Origin: Ustilago trichophora
Lineage: Eukaryota; Basidiomycota; Ustilaginomycetes; Ustilaginales; Ustilaginaceae
Reading direction: 5' to 3'
NCBI GenBank assembly: GCA_900323505.1
Contig: OOIN01000020.1
Coordinates: forward strand, 649,647-713,646
DNA length: 64,000 bases
The position numbers and the translations under genes were made by a program. Shown piece by piece: positions 1 to 9,984 of this stretch. The notes beneath the pieces were generated by a model that was not told the origin of the DNA, ran no database searches, and saw nothing but the letters and a program-made list of their open reading frames with translations. Positions within the stretch are counted from its first letter, which is position 1. Each line of letters starts with the position of its first letter.

Positions 1-857
1 TCCCTGACGGCATCGTCGCCTTCTTCCCGTCCTATCTGTACATGGAGAGTATCGTTGCCGCGTGGCACGATATGGGCATCCTGGACGAAGTCTGGAAGTA
101 CAAACTCATCTTTATCGAGACCCCCGATGCGCCCGAGACGAGCATCGCGTTGGAAAACTACAGGAGAGCATGTGACAACGGTCGCGGAGCCATCCTGCTT
201 TCGGTCGCACGAGGCAAGGTCTCGGAAGGCATCGATTTCGATCACAACTATGGGCGCGCCGTCATCATGTTTGGCGTGCCCTATCAGTACACTGAATCAC
301 GCATTCTCAAAGCTCGCTTGGAGTTCTTGCGAGACAACTTTAGAATTCGAGAAAACGACTTTCTCACCTTCGATGCTATGCGTCACGCGGCTCAGTGTGT
401 CGGTCGAGTTTTGCGTGGTAAGACCGATTACGGTCTCATGGTGTTTGCAGACAAGCGCTTTGCACGAGCCGATAAGCGCAACAAGCTTCCCAAATGGATC
501 GCTCAGTACATCAAGGAAACTCACTCGAACCTCTCGACCGATATGGCCATTGTCGAGTCGAAACTTTTTATCCGTTCCATGGCACAACCGTATCCAGAGG
601 GCAAGAACGGAGTCAGCCTCTGGGAGCTGAGCGACATCGAATCCAGGCAGGCCAAGGAGCGCGAGACGTTTGCCAAGCTGATGGGCGGTCAGTTGAAGGT
701 CGATGCCAACGGCGAGGTCGTCGACAAGGACGACAGCGATTCAGACATGGACGGCGATGGAACAGCCAAGGGAGAGGACGATTTCGATAAAGAGTTTGGA
801 CAAGGTGATGATCTGGCCCAGATCAACGACTCGGACGACGCCATGCAAGAAGATTGA
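1..857 (+). CDS. RAD3: TFIIH DNA helicase Rad3/XPD, C-terminal part (5' truncated by window)
   Basis: The reading frame is open from the window edge (codons from base 3) to a TGA at 855-857, giving about 284 residues of a protein normally near 800. It matches the second helicase lobe of the XPD/Rad3 family, the 5'-3' iron-sulfur helicase of TFIIH used in nucleotide excision repair and RNA polymerase II initiation. Visible motifs are the [11 protein letters not shown] block (motif V region), the [18 protein letters not shown] segment and [14 protein letters not shown] (motif VI). The family tail follows ([13 protein letters not shown]), then an acidic Asp/Glu-rich tail of roughly 50 residues. 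The N-terminal lobe with Walker A, the Fe-S cysteines and the Arch domain lies outside the window. The gene converges on the membrane-protein gene on the minus strand. The family call is secure. Confidence 0.95.
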   Translation, partial: PDGIVAFFPSYLYMESIVAAWHDMGILDEVWKYKLIFIETPDAPETSIALENYRRACDNGRGAILLSVARGKVSEGIDFDHNYGRAVIMFGVPYQYTESRILKARLEFLRDNFRIRENDFLTFDAMRHAAQCVGRVLRGKTDYGLMVFADKRFARADKRNKLPKWIAQYIKETHSNLSTDMAIVESKLFIRSMAQPYPEGKNGVSLWELSDIESRQAKERETFAKLMGGQLKVDANGEVVDKDDSDSDMDGDGTAKGEDDFDKEFGQGDDLAQINDSDDAMQED

Positions 858-1230
858 TACCAGCCATGCTCACTTATATATGCACCTTTCTTTGTCTCGC
901 GCAATCTTGTCCTGTATCATCACCTTTACTCTGCAATCATGTACAACATTGGCATCATCTCCATTCGCATGTGATGCATCGTGACAGTTTGTGCTCGCCT
1001 CGACTCATTTCAGAATCTGTATTGTCGTGCACAGGTCTTTGCACAATCGATTGCATAAAAAATGCAAGGCGGACTAATTTATCGAGTGAGTGTGTGGGAC
1101 ACTGCTGTGAGACTGGAAAGAAAAGGGCAGGTCCATCCGTATCATGCAAATGGCAGCTATTGTCACGGATCAGATTCGCATCATGTCGAAAGACAAGCTG
1201 GGATCGAGTGGTAGGACTAACAGAATAGCT
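858..1230. other. Intergenic, convergent 3' ends
   Basis: These 373 bases separate the 3' ends of RAD3 and the minus-strand membrane-protein gene. I see no conserved coding potential. The short frames here lack family features and have unlikely composition. Confidence 0.6.
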
Positions 1231-1654
1231 TTAAGCTTGGCTCCATTTTTCCTCTGTCACTGTGGTAATAGCGATTCCGCTGACATCCGGGGCGTGACGA
1301 AGCGGGTTTTGAGGGCGAACCATTCGCTGCAATGTCGTTGTATTTTTACTTTCTTCCAGATCAAGAACGGTTGGATTGTGCTCAGGACTTTTAGGTGTAG
1401 CATCTTGGTCGTCGTGACGATGTTTAAGAGTGGCAACTACCTGATGTTCCAACACGGCCAATTCGACGTTGGAAGAGCAGGGGATTTTGTCGCTCAAATC
1501 CTTGTCATCATCCGTGTCAAAGCTGCGTTGAGTAGTGAGGAACTTGTTCGATCGACCTTGACTACGAAGAGTATGCATCGGCGTAATGGTTGCTCGTTGT
1601 CGGTGCTGTTCTGCTCGAATGGCGGGCCAGAGTGTAGCTATCGTTTGACATCCA

Positions 1655-1685
<31 letters not shown>

Positions 1686-2715
1686 GTCAGCGACCATGCC
1701 AACGAAAGAGAAATGCAAAGCGCTGTCGAAAAACTTACCAAAAGCAGCACTGATCACCGTTAAAGGTATAAAAGTGGCAAACACATAACCCTCGAGATCC
1801 GGTCGATATCTGAGCGCCTGCATGACAATCAGAGCAATCAATAGAAACGATGGAACGATAAAACACGCAAATGCGCTGATCAAAATCCTCTTGAGCGTGT
1901 CGAGAAAGTTGGTCGAAACATGCTTGTCTTCACCCCATCCCCATCCTAGCTCATACAGCTTGACGCAGAAAAAAGTGGTACAATAGAGCTCATCGGCAAG
2001 CATCAGAGTCCATTCGGTGAGAGCCCATTGTTTTTGATTGACAAGGACCACTACTTCGGCCATGTTGGAAGCCTTGAGAGCAGCCTTGTGCACGAACTGG
2101 ATGTAGTGGCAGATGACAATAGCACGAGGAACCTTGATCAGAGTAGGGAAGGCGATGGCAGCCCATCGTTTCCAGCGATTTCGTCCAGCAGCGGCGACCG
2201 AGTTATGTGGGAAAAAGGCAAGAATACGTAGTACCAGCGTGAAGTCAACCAAAAACGGAATGGCTACCAGTGTAGAAAAAAAAAAAAAAACGAAAAGCAT
2301 ATTTCAGCGAAAGAAACCTCAGACCCGACACAGATGACGATGCAAACGAAAAATACTTACTCATGGAAAGAGCAATCAAAGTGGTGTAAATGCTAGCATT
2401 GAAATGCTTCTGAGGATTGACGACGAGATCCTTGTTCATGGCCACATTAATGCCAAGTGTGCAGATGCAGAGTGCGGTGCAAAAGAGTAGGATGATAAAG
2501 GAAGGTGACCTGCGTACGCGCGCCGAAGCAAGGCAGGCCATGACACCGAACACGACGACAACGGCGAGCGACATGGTGAGATAGAGCATGATAAAGTTGA
2601 TGGCGTAGGCGATTCCGGCTGACCAAGCAGCCATAGCGGCAGCTGCGGCGGCGGCTTGCTGATCCGCTGCGACGTCGCGCGGATGCAAGATGGAAGGTGC
2701 GAACGACAGGCGCAT
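1231..2715 (-). CDS. Seven-transmembrane (receptor-like) membrane protein, three exons
   Basis: Modelled as complement(join(1231..1637,1739..2263,2361..2715)), 428 residues. Both introns have GTAAGT donors and TAG acceptors, and phases fit at both junctions (ATG A|CC and TTT G|CT). The start is the ATG at 2715. Seven hydrophobic segments can be counted: about residues 30-55, 70-92, 105-135, 155-176, 200-222, 240-265 and 272-295. A hydrophilic C-terminal tail of about 120 residues follows. That topology resembles a G-protein-coupled receptor or another 7TM fungal membrane protein, but I recognise no specific family and no pheromone-receptor signature. Both introns carry long T runs on the coding strand just before the 3' splice site (29 and 15 bases). 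Function is unknown. The exon model is well supported by frame and phase. Confidence 0.7.
1654..1682. repeat. A29 homopolymer inside an intron
   Basis: A run of 29 A on the plus strand is a T29 run in the coding sense. It lies about 16 bases upstream of the intron 2 acceptor of the seven-transmembrane gene, in the polypyrimidine-tract position. Confidence 0.9.
2276..2290. repeat. A15 homopolymer inside an intron
   Basis: Fifteen A on the plus strand form a T run in the coding sense, just upstream of the intron 1 acceptor (TAG ending at 2264) of the seven-transmembrane gene. Confidence 0.9.
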
Positions 2716-3447
2716 GATGAAAGCCTACGTTGAGAAAGGATAAAGCGAGTGTCTATATGTGCGCTGTTGGACTGTCTGCAGGTAGAGAGAATGAATGCAA
2801 AGTACAGCAGTAGGTTGCGTGCTCCTTCGAAACTATGACCTCAAAGATGGAGGCCATCTTTATACTTGTACCTCTTCTGGCAAGGAAAGCTTAGAGATGG
2901 CGAGAAAATGGTTGCTTCCTGCGGATTCATCAGAAGGGTAGCAAGTCTGGGTCAACACATTTTTGCTTGCGTACAAACTCACCGCTGAGTTCAAGTCTTG
3001 ACCTTTGCTCAAGCAGCGAACCGTCCAGGTCGTGAAGGGTCAGATGAGCGAGATACCACGTCAATGTAGAGCATCTTGCGATGGGCCGGTGGCTTGGTCG
3101 TGGTAGACAGCACACAAGTGGCGTGGGCATCGAAAGAGGATCCATGTGACAGACGCAGGTCCTCCCGTCATAACGCAACCACACCACTTGAACCCGCTGC
3201 GGACTGCCATGTGGCTATTCCGAGCCATTTTCAGCGATTTGCAGATTATTCATAGTTTTACAGTACAGCCAGATCTGCAGCCACGCGTGGTAAATCTGCC
3301 AACAGCTCAATTGGGACGCTCGTGTTGATGGTGATGGTGGTGGTGGTGGTGGCGATCAAGATGTGGTTGCTACGATGCGTCCGTGCCGTCTCAACGTGGC
3401 TGCTGGAAAGGCAATATCTGCAAAGCGCCTTGCAGCATGTCCCGTTG

Positions 3448-3480
<33 letters not shown>
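3448..3480. repeat. A33 homopolymer
   Basis: Thirty-three consecutive A, followed by CAAACAAACAAA. It is intergenic and one of several unusually long A/T runs in this window. Confidence 0.9.
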
Positions 3481-3481
<1 letters not shown>

Positions 3482-3633
3482 AAACAAACAAAGATGGATT
3501 CTGCACAATATGGAGCTGTCAGATTGGGTGGTAAGCAACCAGCAAGCCACATCGCGTTCAAAAGCCACCTCCTGCGCGGTGTGTTGCATTCTCGTCGCAG
3601 CTCTCTCCAACGACGCTGAAATGCTTTTTCGAA

Positions 3634-3885
3634 ATGGAAGCTTTTAACACTGCAAGACGCTTGCTCAAGACGATCGTTGTGCGAATCTTTCCGACACGGT
3701 CCCTGAGACAGAAGTTTCCTCGGGAAGCGCTTCTCAAAGATGACCCTGACATTGCCGAAAGAATCACCTTTACACCGTCAGATCTTCGTATCGACCCTCC
3801 AATTCGTCCCTTGGTTGCATCTCGTCTCAACAGCCATGTCAATCAGAAGAACTACGGTTGCAATACCTTGGATGGTCCGAGTTGA
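3634..3885 (+). CDS. Possible small basic protein (83 residues)
   Basis: An ATG-initiated frame of 83 codons in an otherwise empty intergenic region. The first 30 residues are rich in Arg/Lys with few acids, then the sequence becomes Pro/Asp-containing. The N-terminus could resemble a mitochondrial presequence, but I recognise no family. An overlapping minus-strand frame (3558-3842) of similar length exists, so chance is a real alternative. No TATA box or intron support was found. Confidence 0.2.
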   Translation: MEAFNTARRLLKTIVVRIFPTRSLRQKFPREALLKDDPDIAERITFTPSDLRIDPPIRPLVASRLNSHVNQKNYGCNTLDGPS

Positions 3886-4328
3886 CAACATTGCAAGCTA
3901 CCCATCTGATAGCAACGCGTTTTTTAAAGGGCGGCTATCAGGCAACTTACCGCCACAAGGGTTTTTTCAATTGCTGTGACAGAGATCAGGAGGAACAGGC
4001 AGTGCCGGCCACCGTTGCAACCAACTAACACATGGGCCCTCTACCCCCGTGGCGGTTGTACTTCCCAGTGCCTACTTGCCACTTAAACACGGAACCGTTG
4101 CGCCATCTCGTGAACCGCCACTCGCAGCACCATCAACACTGTTTCGTACAACGCTGTCATATCTAGTGTAGCCTTCCTCGTGGCGGCCGCCTTCCCTGGC
4201 AGTTGTACTTGGTCGACAAGAAGCGACGTTCGAGTTGTCGCTGTCTTCTCTTTCACGCTTAGGATCAGACGGTATGCCCTCCCCCCCCCCAAAAAAGAGC
4301 TCCCTCATTGAGATGCTTCTTGGTATTG

Positions 4329-5345
4329 CTAGGAAGGCTCATGACCAGACAAAGAAGAGCCACCGAGGGAAGGAGCGTCGCTCAATGCGCCTTCGCTCAT
4401 ATCATCCAGCTGAATACTTGAGCGAGGATTGGTAGCCATGTCGCTTCCAGATTCTGCTTGTAGATTGACTCTGGGTGTGCGTGTTGAGCGAGGCTTTGAG
4501 CTGCGTATTGTCTTTGTTCGTGGTTCCGCGGTTGTAGATTGGCGTGCTGCTAGAGCCGATTTGGCAGGAGGGTTGACAGATCGTCCGAGAGCAAAGTCGA
4601 ACCATCGTTTCCAGGACTGAGCCCGTTTGGCAGCCATCTTTTCAGCTCGACGACGCTCGAATGCTGCCCTGTATCTTTGATAGCCCTCGCGAAAGTCGGG
4701 GCTGACTTTGTTGCTAAAGATGAGCTCTCCTCTGCTGTTCTGTGCTGGGGGAATTGACGAGAGCGCTCGTCGTGGCGTCGAGGTTCCGCTTGATGGCGAA
4801 CGGGAGATGTCGGCTGTGCCACTGTCAGTTGCGGTGGTGGTCCCGTTGGAGCTGGGCTGTTGACGACGTTGAGAGAGCCGGCCAAGCGACCACCATTGAG
4901 ACGAAGAGGCGGTGCGTGTGTTGAGATACATGTTAAAGTTGCGTAGACTGCGATTGGCTTGAGGAACAAACTTGTTGGCGGAGCGGATTCGTTCGGCGTG
5001 CATACCGCTAGCGAAGAAGAGGAAGAGCGTTGTCAGACAGATCATGAGCACAGCTGCAAGGCTATACTGTACAAAGACAGAGGAGCGTGGCGAGAGGAGG
5101 ACAAAGTGCGACAGGCAGAGGATAAATGTAACAAAGCCGAAGAGGAGCATCTCGTATTTGCGTTTGCGTGACTGTAGTCGGGCTGCATTCTGCTTTAAGC
5201 GCTCTTCAAAGATGAGAAGATCGCGAAAGGTGGCTGCGTCGGCTGTGGGATGGAACGGTTCCTCTTGCTCCTTTTGGTTGACTGTCTGGGATGCGTTGCG
5301 AGCATGTTGCGACCGTCCACGCGGGGCAGATGACTTTGGTGGCAT
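4329..5345 (-). CDS. SPO7: Spo7-like regulatory subunit of the Nem1-Spo7 lipin phosphatase
   Basis: A 338-residue protein starting at the ATG at 5345; the frame extends upstream only through non-ATG codons. The family core is clear: a FRDLLIFEERLKQNAARLQ helix, two hydrophobic membrane segments (about residues 68-88 and 95-116), then a cytosolic stretch with FVPQANRSLRNFNMYLNTR. Spo7 proteins sit in the nuclear envelope/ER membrane and hold the phosphatase Nem1, which dephosphorylates the lipin Pah1 and so shifts lipid flow from phospholipid to triacylglycerol. The C-terminal 200 residues are Ser/Thr/Arg-rich and probably disordered, longer than in budding yeast. It shares an intergenic region of about 0.8 kb with the divergent F-box gene. 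Confidence 0.85.
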   Translation of the reverse strand: MPPKSSAPRGRSQHARNASQTVNQKEQEEPFHPTADAATFRDLLIFEERLKQNAARLQSRKRKYEMLLFGFVTFILCLSHFVLLSPRSSVFVQYSLAAVLMICLTTLFLFFASGMHAERIRSANKFVPQANRSLRNFNMYLNTRTASSSQWWSLGRLSQRRQQPSSNGTTTATDSGTADISRSPSSGTSTPRRALSSIPPAQNSRGELIFSNKVSPDFREGYQRYRAAFERRRAEKMAAKRAQSWKRWFDFALGRSVNPPAKSALAARQSTTAEPRTKTIRSSKPRSTRTPRVNLQAESGSDMATNPRSSIQLDDMSEGALSDAPSLGGSSLSGHEPS

Positions 5346-6164
5346 CTCTCGTGTCACAGAGCAGAGCGGCGATTGAAGCGGCCAAGTGGCCAAGTAGAGA
5401 GTTCAAGGTGATGACAAGCGCTACCGCATGAGTGGCGCTGGAGCAGCTAAGAGCTGACGTTGAGCTGTGAAGCCATCCAGACAATGTGAGGGCCAAGTAT
5501 GGAAGCGATGTGGTGGTCTTTGTTCAAGAAGGGACGGAAGGATCCCAGGCAGTGAGCCAACTCTGCTTGAAATTCTCAGGTGGAGGGTGTGAGGGCTCAA
5601 AAACAAATCTAACACATTGAAACACATACACACAAACACACAAACACACAAACACACACTCGTTTGTCTTCACTTTTGTGGTGGTATGTCAACATGGGTT
5701 ATGAGAGAGCCTGCTGCTGCTGTGCACATTCAGAGTACTGCACAAGAACCTTCAAGGTTGGTTTGAGCAAGGCAAGAATCAAAGTGTGTGACGCTCGAGT
5801 TGCCAAAGTGGAGGAAATGTCACACACCGCTGTGACAGCTGAAAACTTAAAATCCCCACAACGCCAACTCACCCGGTCGGCTGCAAACCTTGCAACACTT
5901 TCCACCATCAACCATCAACCATCAACCATCAACCTCAGTGCAATTTCGGTCAGCTTGATTGGCCTGCCCATCAGCTGCATGCAATTTTGTTTCGAGCTGT
6001 TGTGAACTGCTCCAACGCTATCTCCACGATCCCGATCATCCACGGCGCTATCCCCGAACACTCCATCTTTGGCAATTCGTATGTTTTCGTCACAATAGAT
6101 TCACTGCCAAGTCAACAGACGGATCAAAAGACGCTGCCTCGCCTCTGTTCGGTGCTCTGATGCC
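5346..6164. other. Divergent promoter region with CA repeats
   Basis: About 0.8 kb lies between the divergent SPO7-like and recyclin genes. It contains an interrupted CA/CAAA microsatellite (about 5621-5658) and four tandem copies of the 7-mer CCATCAA (5905-5932). The short frames here have no recognisable features. Confidence 0.6.
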
Positions 6165-9100
6165 ATGGAGACCACTTGGACACCGCTCGTTCCCACAACC
6201 AAACCATCCACATCGTCTGGCCTAGCAAGCGTCATCAACGGCAGACAAAGTGGATCTGGAGAGGCAACAGCTCCTGTTGCTGCTGCTGCTTCTAGCAGCG
6301 TCAACGATGTGTCGCTCGACCCTTTCTCGATTGGAACTTTTCCATCAACCGTGATTCAACGCATACTCAGCTTTGTTCCAGTTTCGGACCTTCGCAGCTG
6401 TGCTCTGGCAGCAAGATCGCTCGCTCGCTTTGTCGCCGATGAGCGCTTATGGGCTCAAAAGCTCTCAGCTTTGCAATACAAACAAATTCCCGGTCACCAT
6501 ATTCGCTACAATCCCGACCTTTCCACTCTTTCCACCACTGCCTCGCGCTCAGTCCAGAATGATACGCAACTGCCAAGTCGCAACAATAGCTTCAGCTCCT
6601 CCAAAGTTCAGCCCATCACCACCGCCACCACCAACAACAACAACACTAATGCATCGCCAGTGTTTGACAGCAACGATGACGAATTCGGCGACTTTGAAGC
6701 AGCTACCATCACCAGTCCCGACGACGAAAGCTTTGGCGGCTTTGTCTCCTCCAAGCCAAGTCAATCAGGTCAAAGCTTCTCCTCGGCGCCAGTCTTTTCG
6801 TATCGTGCCGAATCCAAGCTTCCCGTTCCCAGCACCGAACCAGACTCTGCATATCAGACCTTCAAGCGCATTGCTGTAACGCTCAAGCCTTTCGTCCAGA
6901 GCCTTCTCTTCGAAACATCCCCATCCACCTCGCTTGTCTTTACCGATCCCAGCTTGTCATCGCTTTCCTCCCAAGCGCACATGATCTGCAATATCGCGCG
7001 CTTCACAGGTCCGCTTGTACTTGGCTCCTTTGCCAAGCCAGAGAATCCGACACAAAGTGCCTCACAAGCTGCCGACGCCTCCTCGGACCCCTTTGACCAG
7101 GACCAGTGGAGGCTGCACATGTCTATACGCGAAGCTGCCGACTATCTCGAAGGAGTCCTCCTCTCCGCTTTTGAAGGCGCAGATGCCAGACGAGCAGATG
7201 CGCTTCGTGCAGGGCAGAGGGGCATGGATGTTAGCAAGGCCGTCGAACGCGCTGAAGCAGACATGCACGAGCATGCTACCTTGGTATGGAACCTCGCTGT
7301 CTCCACCGCAGAGTCCTCCACCTCTTCTTCTGCTACCAACTCTGCTCTTGGAATGCTACCCGAAGGCGAGAACACCAACTTCTTGTCGCTCCTCGACCAT
7401 CCTGGCTCCGCTGCTGCACTCAGCTTCCTCGAAAAGCGAGACACACTTTTCAAAACCACTTTGCATCGACCAGAGGCCAACTTTACCACCTCTACAACCC
7501 AATCCCGTCCCACCTTGGACTTCACCGCCATGGACGCATTCATGGCGCATGTGCTGGCGTCTCTTGAAACCGACGGCTCGCTCGTCGCTCGCGTCTTTCC
7601 TCCCGAGCAGCAGGTCCTGCTCGCCTTTGCCACTCGGATCGCCAACGAAGTGGTCGGCGAATACATCAACGGCATCCTCAATAAAGCTCGTTCTATCGAC
7701 ATCCACCTCTATCTCCAAGCGGCAGCCGCCACCTTTTCGCAAGCACTCAAGATCTCTGATACGCTCAACATGATCGAGCCGCGCCATCCCGCCTTTGTCG
7801 ATCCCGCCAAATGTCGAGCCATCGTCTTGTCCATGTTTGAGGCGCATCTGGACGAGTATCTTCAAGAGGAGCGAGACTGGGTGCGCAACGTCATGATGGA
7901 CATGTGCAACGATGGCGACAGTGATGCAGCATCCACACGCAAGTCTGCTTCCGTCAAGCAGAGCAAGACTATGGACACGGCATTCTTGGCGAGCAACAAT
8001 CCGGCACAGGTCAAGCGCAACGTGCTCAGTGGTTTCAAAGATGTCCTCTTAATGCCCGTAACCGTGGTGCCGCGTGCAGCTGGAGCAGTCGGTGGAGCTG
8101 TGATTCGCACAGCAGGAACAGGCTTGAGTCAGCTCAATCCGCTCAAGTGGCAACAGGGCTCAGCTGGAGGTGCACGCAATGCAAGTGGAACCAGCTCGGT
8201 CCTCGGCGGCACGCCGCAACGGTCATCAACGCCAGCCATGGCAAGTCAAAGTGATGTCGCAACCAACAATGGATACGTCGACTTTAGCAAGCAAGTCCTT
8301 GGCGGACCGGAGGGTCACGTCATTGGAGATGATGACAGTGATGAGGAAGAGCTCGATGCATCTTTGTCAACCAACGAAAAGACCGACGGCTTTGGAGGCT
8401 TTGCGAACTCGAGTGTCGCAAACGAGTGGAACGAAAAGAGCTCAAGTCACGACGTGAGCGCAAACACTTGGACTAATTCCAGCGTTGCTACAAGTGTCGA
8501 TGCGGGAGGGTGGAATGCCAGCGTCAATACAAACACGAATGGGTTCACAAACGAGACCTCGGAGCTAGATGAGAAGCGACTCGCTGCAGCTCAAAGCACG
8601 GAGCAAAGTGGATCGCGTCGCGTTGCCGAACCAAAACCTAGGACCGATCCGAGTAGATTTGCTCAACTTCAGCTGCTCCTGTCGCTCGACACAGCTTTGT
8701 CGCTCATCCAAGTTAATCGCGAATCGCTCAAACGAATGGAAGCATTCATGGTGTACCCACCAACAACGTCCAACGGCCGACGCGTCATTGACGAGATGGA
8801 AGAAGTGTGTCTTTCACTTTTTCAAGTGCTGGGAGACCAACATATTGCACCCGGATTCACCAAGGCGACGGAAGAGATCAAGCAATGGAATCCGCTTTCG
8901 GATGGCCAATCTTCATCATCATCATCATCATCATCATCAAGTGACGCTGGGGGAGGTGGAGCCGAGGTACTTCCACTTGTGCAGTTTTTTGAGTTGACAC
9001 ATATTGCGGATACCATTTCTCAACTGTGTTCAGTGTATTTTTCACAGACGTTGGTGTCGGTGGTTAAGCTTGATGTGGAAGATTTTCTGAATCCTGTGGT

Positions 9101-9785
9101 TAGGGCAAAGAAGGCGTTTGAAGGAAATCTGGACGAGTTTGTAGCTGGAGGATTGTCGGTTTCTGTGGATTTGTTGATGAAACGGGCCGAGTGGATATTG
9201 TTTTCACAACGGGATCCGTTGGATTATGCTGGGGATGATGTTGGAAGTATGGGTGAGCTTGATAGTTCGACAAAGGCGACGAGGATGACTATTGAGATGC
9301 TTGGATTTCATTGTCGGCTGGTTGTTGGTGTTACTGATCGGGAGATTTTGGAGGTTTTTTATACTGAAGTTGGGGTGCGACTTTTTGGTATTTTGACCAA
9401 ACATTTAAAAAGTTTAAAAATCTCTCAATCGGGTGCATTTAAACTCATTTCGGATCTCAATCATTTTTCAACGTTTATCAACTCGTTGAAATCTAAAAAT
9501 CAAGAAATCACCATCCTCTTCAACTCTCTAAAATCTCTGGCAAATTATTACATCGTAGACGGAAAACAACTCATCTCTCTACTCAAAAACTCTTCTTCTT
9601 CATCAAAATACCCCCCCGCCTCCTCCTCCTCAGCAACAACAACAACTCAACAAGATCAATTCATCTTTGGTCAAGAAGAACTCTACGAATTTCTCAAAAG
9701 TAGATCCGATTTTCGTCAGATTGAAAAACAGATCGATCACGAAATTTTTGGCTTCAAGCTTTCAGAGGATTGCATTGTATCTTGA
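6165..9785 (+). CDS. RCY1: Recyclin: F-box protein with Sec10-like domain
   Basis: A 1206-residue protein from the ATG at 6165. An F-box lies at about residues 56-100 (FPSTVIQRILSFVPVSDLRSCALAARSL...ERLWAQKL). The rest aligns in character with the Sec10/exocyst-like helical domain of Rcy1/Pof6 proteins (QTFKRIAVTLKPFVQSLLFETSPS, then RVFPPEQQVLLAFATRIANEVVGEYI). Rcy1 acts in plasma-membrane recycling through endosomes and binds Skp1 through the F-box. A linker near residue 172 contains DEFGDFE, and related FGGF sequences follow near residues 188 and 745. These resemble gamma-ear adaptor-binding motifs. A Ser run from a TCA repeat (about 8911-8939) and low-complexity Ser/Asn stretches separate the domains. 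The gene appears intronless, and the last 300 codons use more AT-rich codons. Confidence 0.9.
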   Translation: METTWTPLVPTTKPSTSSGLASVINGRQSGSGEATAPVAAAASSSVNDVSLDPFSIGTFPSTVIQRILSFVPVSDLRSCALAARSLARFVADERLWAQKLSALQYKQIPGHHIRYNPDLSTLSTTASRSVQNDTQLPSRNNSFSSSKVQPITTATTNNNNTNASPVFDSNDDEFGDFEAATITSPDDESFGGFVSSKPSQSGQSFSSAPVFSYRAESKLPVPSTEPDSAYQTFKRIAVTLKPFVQSLLFETSPSTSLVFTDPSLSSLSSQAHMICNIARFTGPLVLGSFAKPENPTQSASQAADASSDPFDQDQWRLHMSIREAADYLEGVLLSAFEGADARRADALRAGQRGMDVSKAVERAEADMHEHATLVWNLAVSTAESSTSSSATNSALGMLPEGENTNFLSLLDHPGSAAALSFLEKRDTLFKTTLHRPEANFTTSTTQSRPTLDFTAMDAFMAHVLASLETDGSLVARVFPPEQQVLLAFATRIANEVVGEYINGILNKARSIDIHLYLQAAAATFSQALKISDTLNMIEPRHPAFVDPAKCRAIVLSMFEAHLDEYLQEERDWVRNVMMDMCNDGDSDAASTRKSASVKQSKTMDTAFLASNNPAQVKRNVLSGFKDVLLMPVTVVPRAAGAVGGAVIRTAGTGLSQLNPLKWQQGSAGGARNASGTSSVLGGTPQRSSTPAMASQSDVATNNGYVDFSKQVLGGPEGHVIGDDDSDEEELDASLSTNEKTDGFGGFANSSVANEWNEKSSSHDVSANTWTNSSVATSVDAGGWNASVNTNTNGFTNETSELDEKRLAAAQSTEQSGSRRVAEPKPRTDPSRFAQLQLLLSLDTALSLIQVNRESLKRMEAFMVYPPTTSNGRRVIDEMEEVCLSLFQVLGDQHIAPGFTKATEEIKQWNPLSDGQSSSSSSSSSSSDAGGGGAEVLPLVQFFELTHIADTISQLCSVYFSQTLVSVVKLDVEDFLNPVVRAKKAFEGNLDEFVAGGLSVSVDLLMKRAEWILFSQRDPLDYAGDDVGSMGELDSSTKATRMTIEMLGFHCRLVVGVTDREILEVFYTEVGVRLFGILTKHLKSLKISQSGAFKLISDLNHFSTFINSLKSKNQEITILFNSLKSLANYYIVDGKQLISLLKNSSSSSKYPPASSSSATTTTQQDQFIFGQEELYEFLKSRSDFRQIEKQIDHEIFGFKLSEDCIVS

Positions 9786-9838
9786 ACAACAGAGGAGAGG
9801 GGGGAGGGGAATCATGAATTGCATTAATTTTTTTCAAC

Positions 9839-9857
9839 TTTTTTTTTTTTTTTTTTT
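9839..9857. repeat. T19 homopolymer
   Basis: A run of 19 T just downstream of the recyclin stop codon, in the convergent intergenic space before LEU4. Confidence 0.85.
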
Positions 9858-9939
9858 AGATGTAGGCCACAACTAACGGGAATGGAAACAAATCTGAGTT
9901 GTGTCTTCTTCTTCTTTCTTTAAAGTGAAAAGAGTGAAA

Positions 9940-9942
<3 letters not shown>

Positions 9943-9982
<40 letters not shown>
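9943..9982. repeat. T40 homopolymer overlapping the LEU4 stop codon
   Basis: Forty T on the plus strand equal A40 in the LEU4 sense. The LEU4 TAA stop (plus-strand 9981-9983) uses the first two A of this run, so the coding sequence passes directly into poly(A). Confidence 0.9.

Positions 9983-9984
<2 letters not shown>

Larger units (their letters stand above)
2716..4328. other. Long intergenic region with simple repeats
   Basis: About 1.6 kb lies between the 5' end of the seven-transmembrane gene and the 3' end of the SPO7-like gene. It holds a GGT microsatellite (about 3336-3352), an A33 run (3448-3480) followed by CAAA repeats, and a C10A6 run (4281-4296). A small plus-strand frame at 3634-3885 is listed separately. 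I see nothing else convincing. Confidence 0.6.

Noticed and set aside
5910..6005. Possible CRISPR-like or regulatory array from CCATCAA repeats
   Set aside because: Only four contiguous 7-base units with no spacers; an ordinary minisatellite in a fungal promoter.
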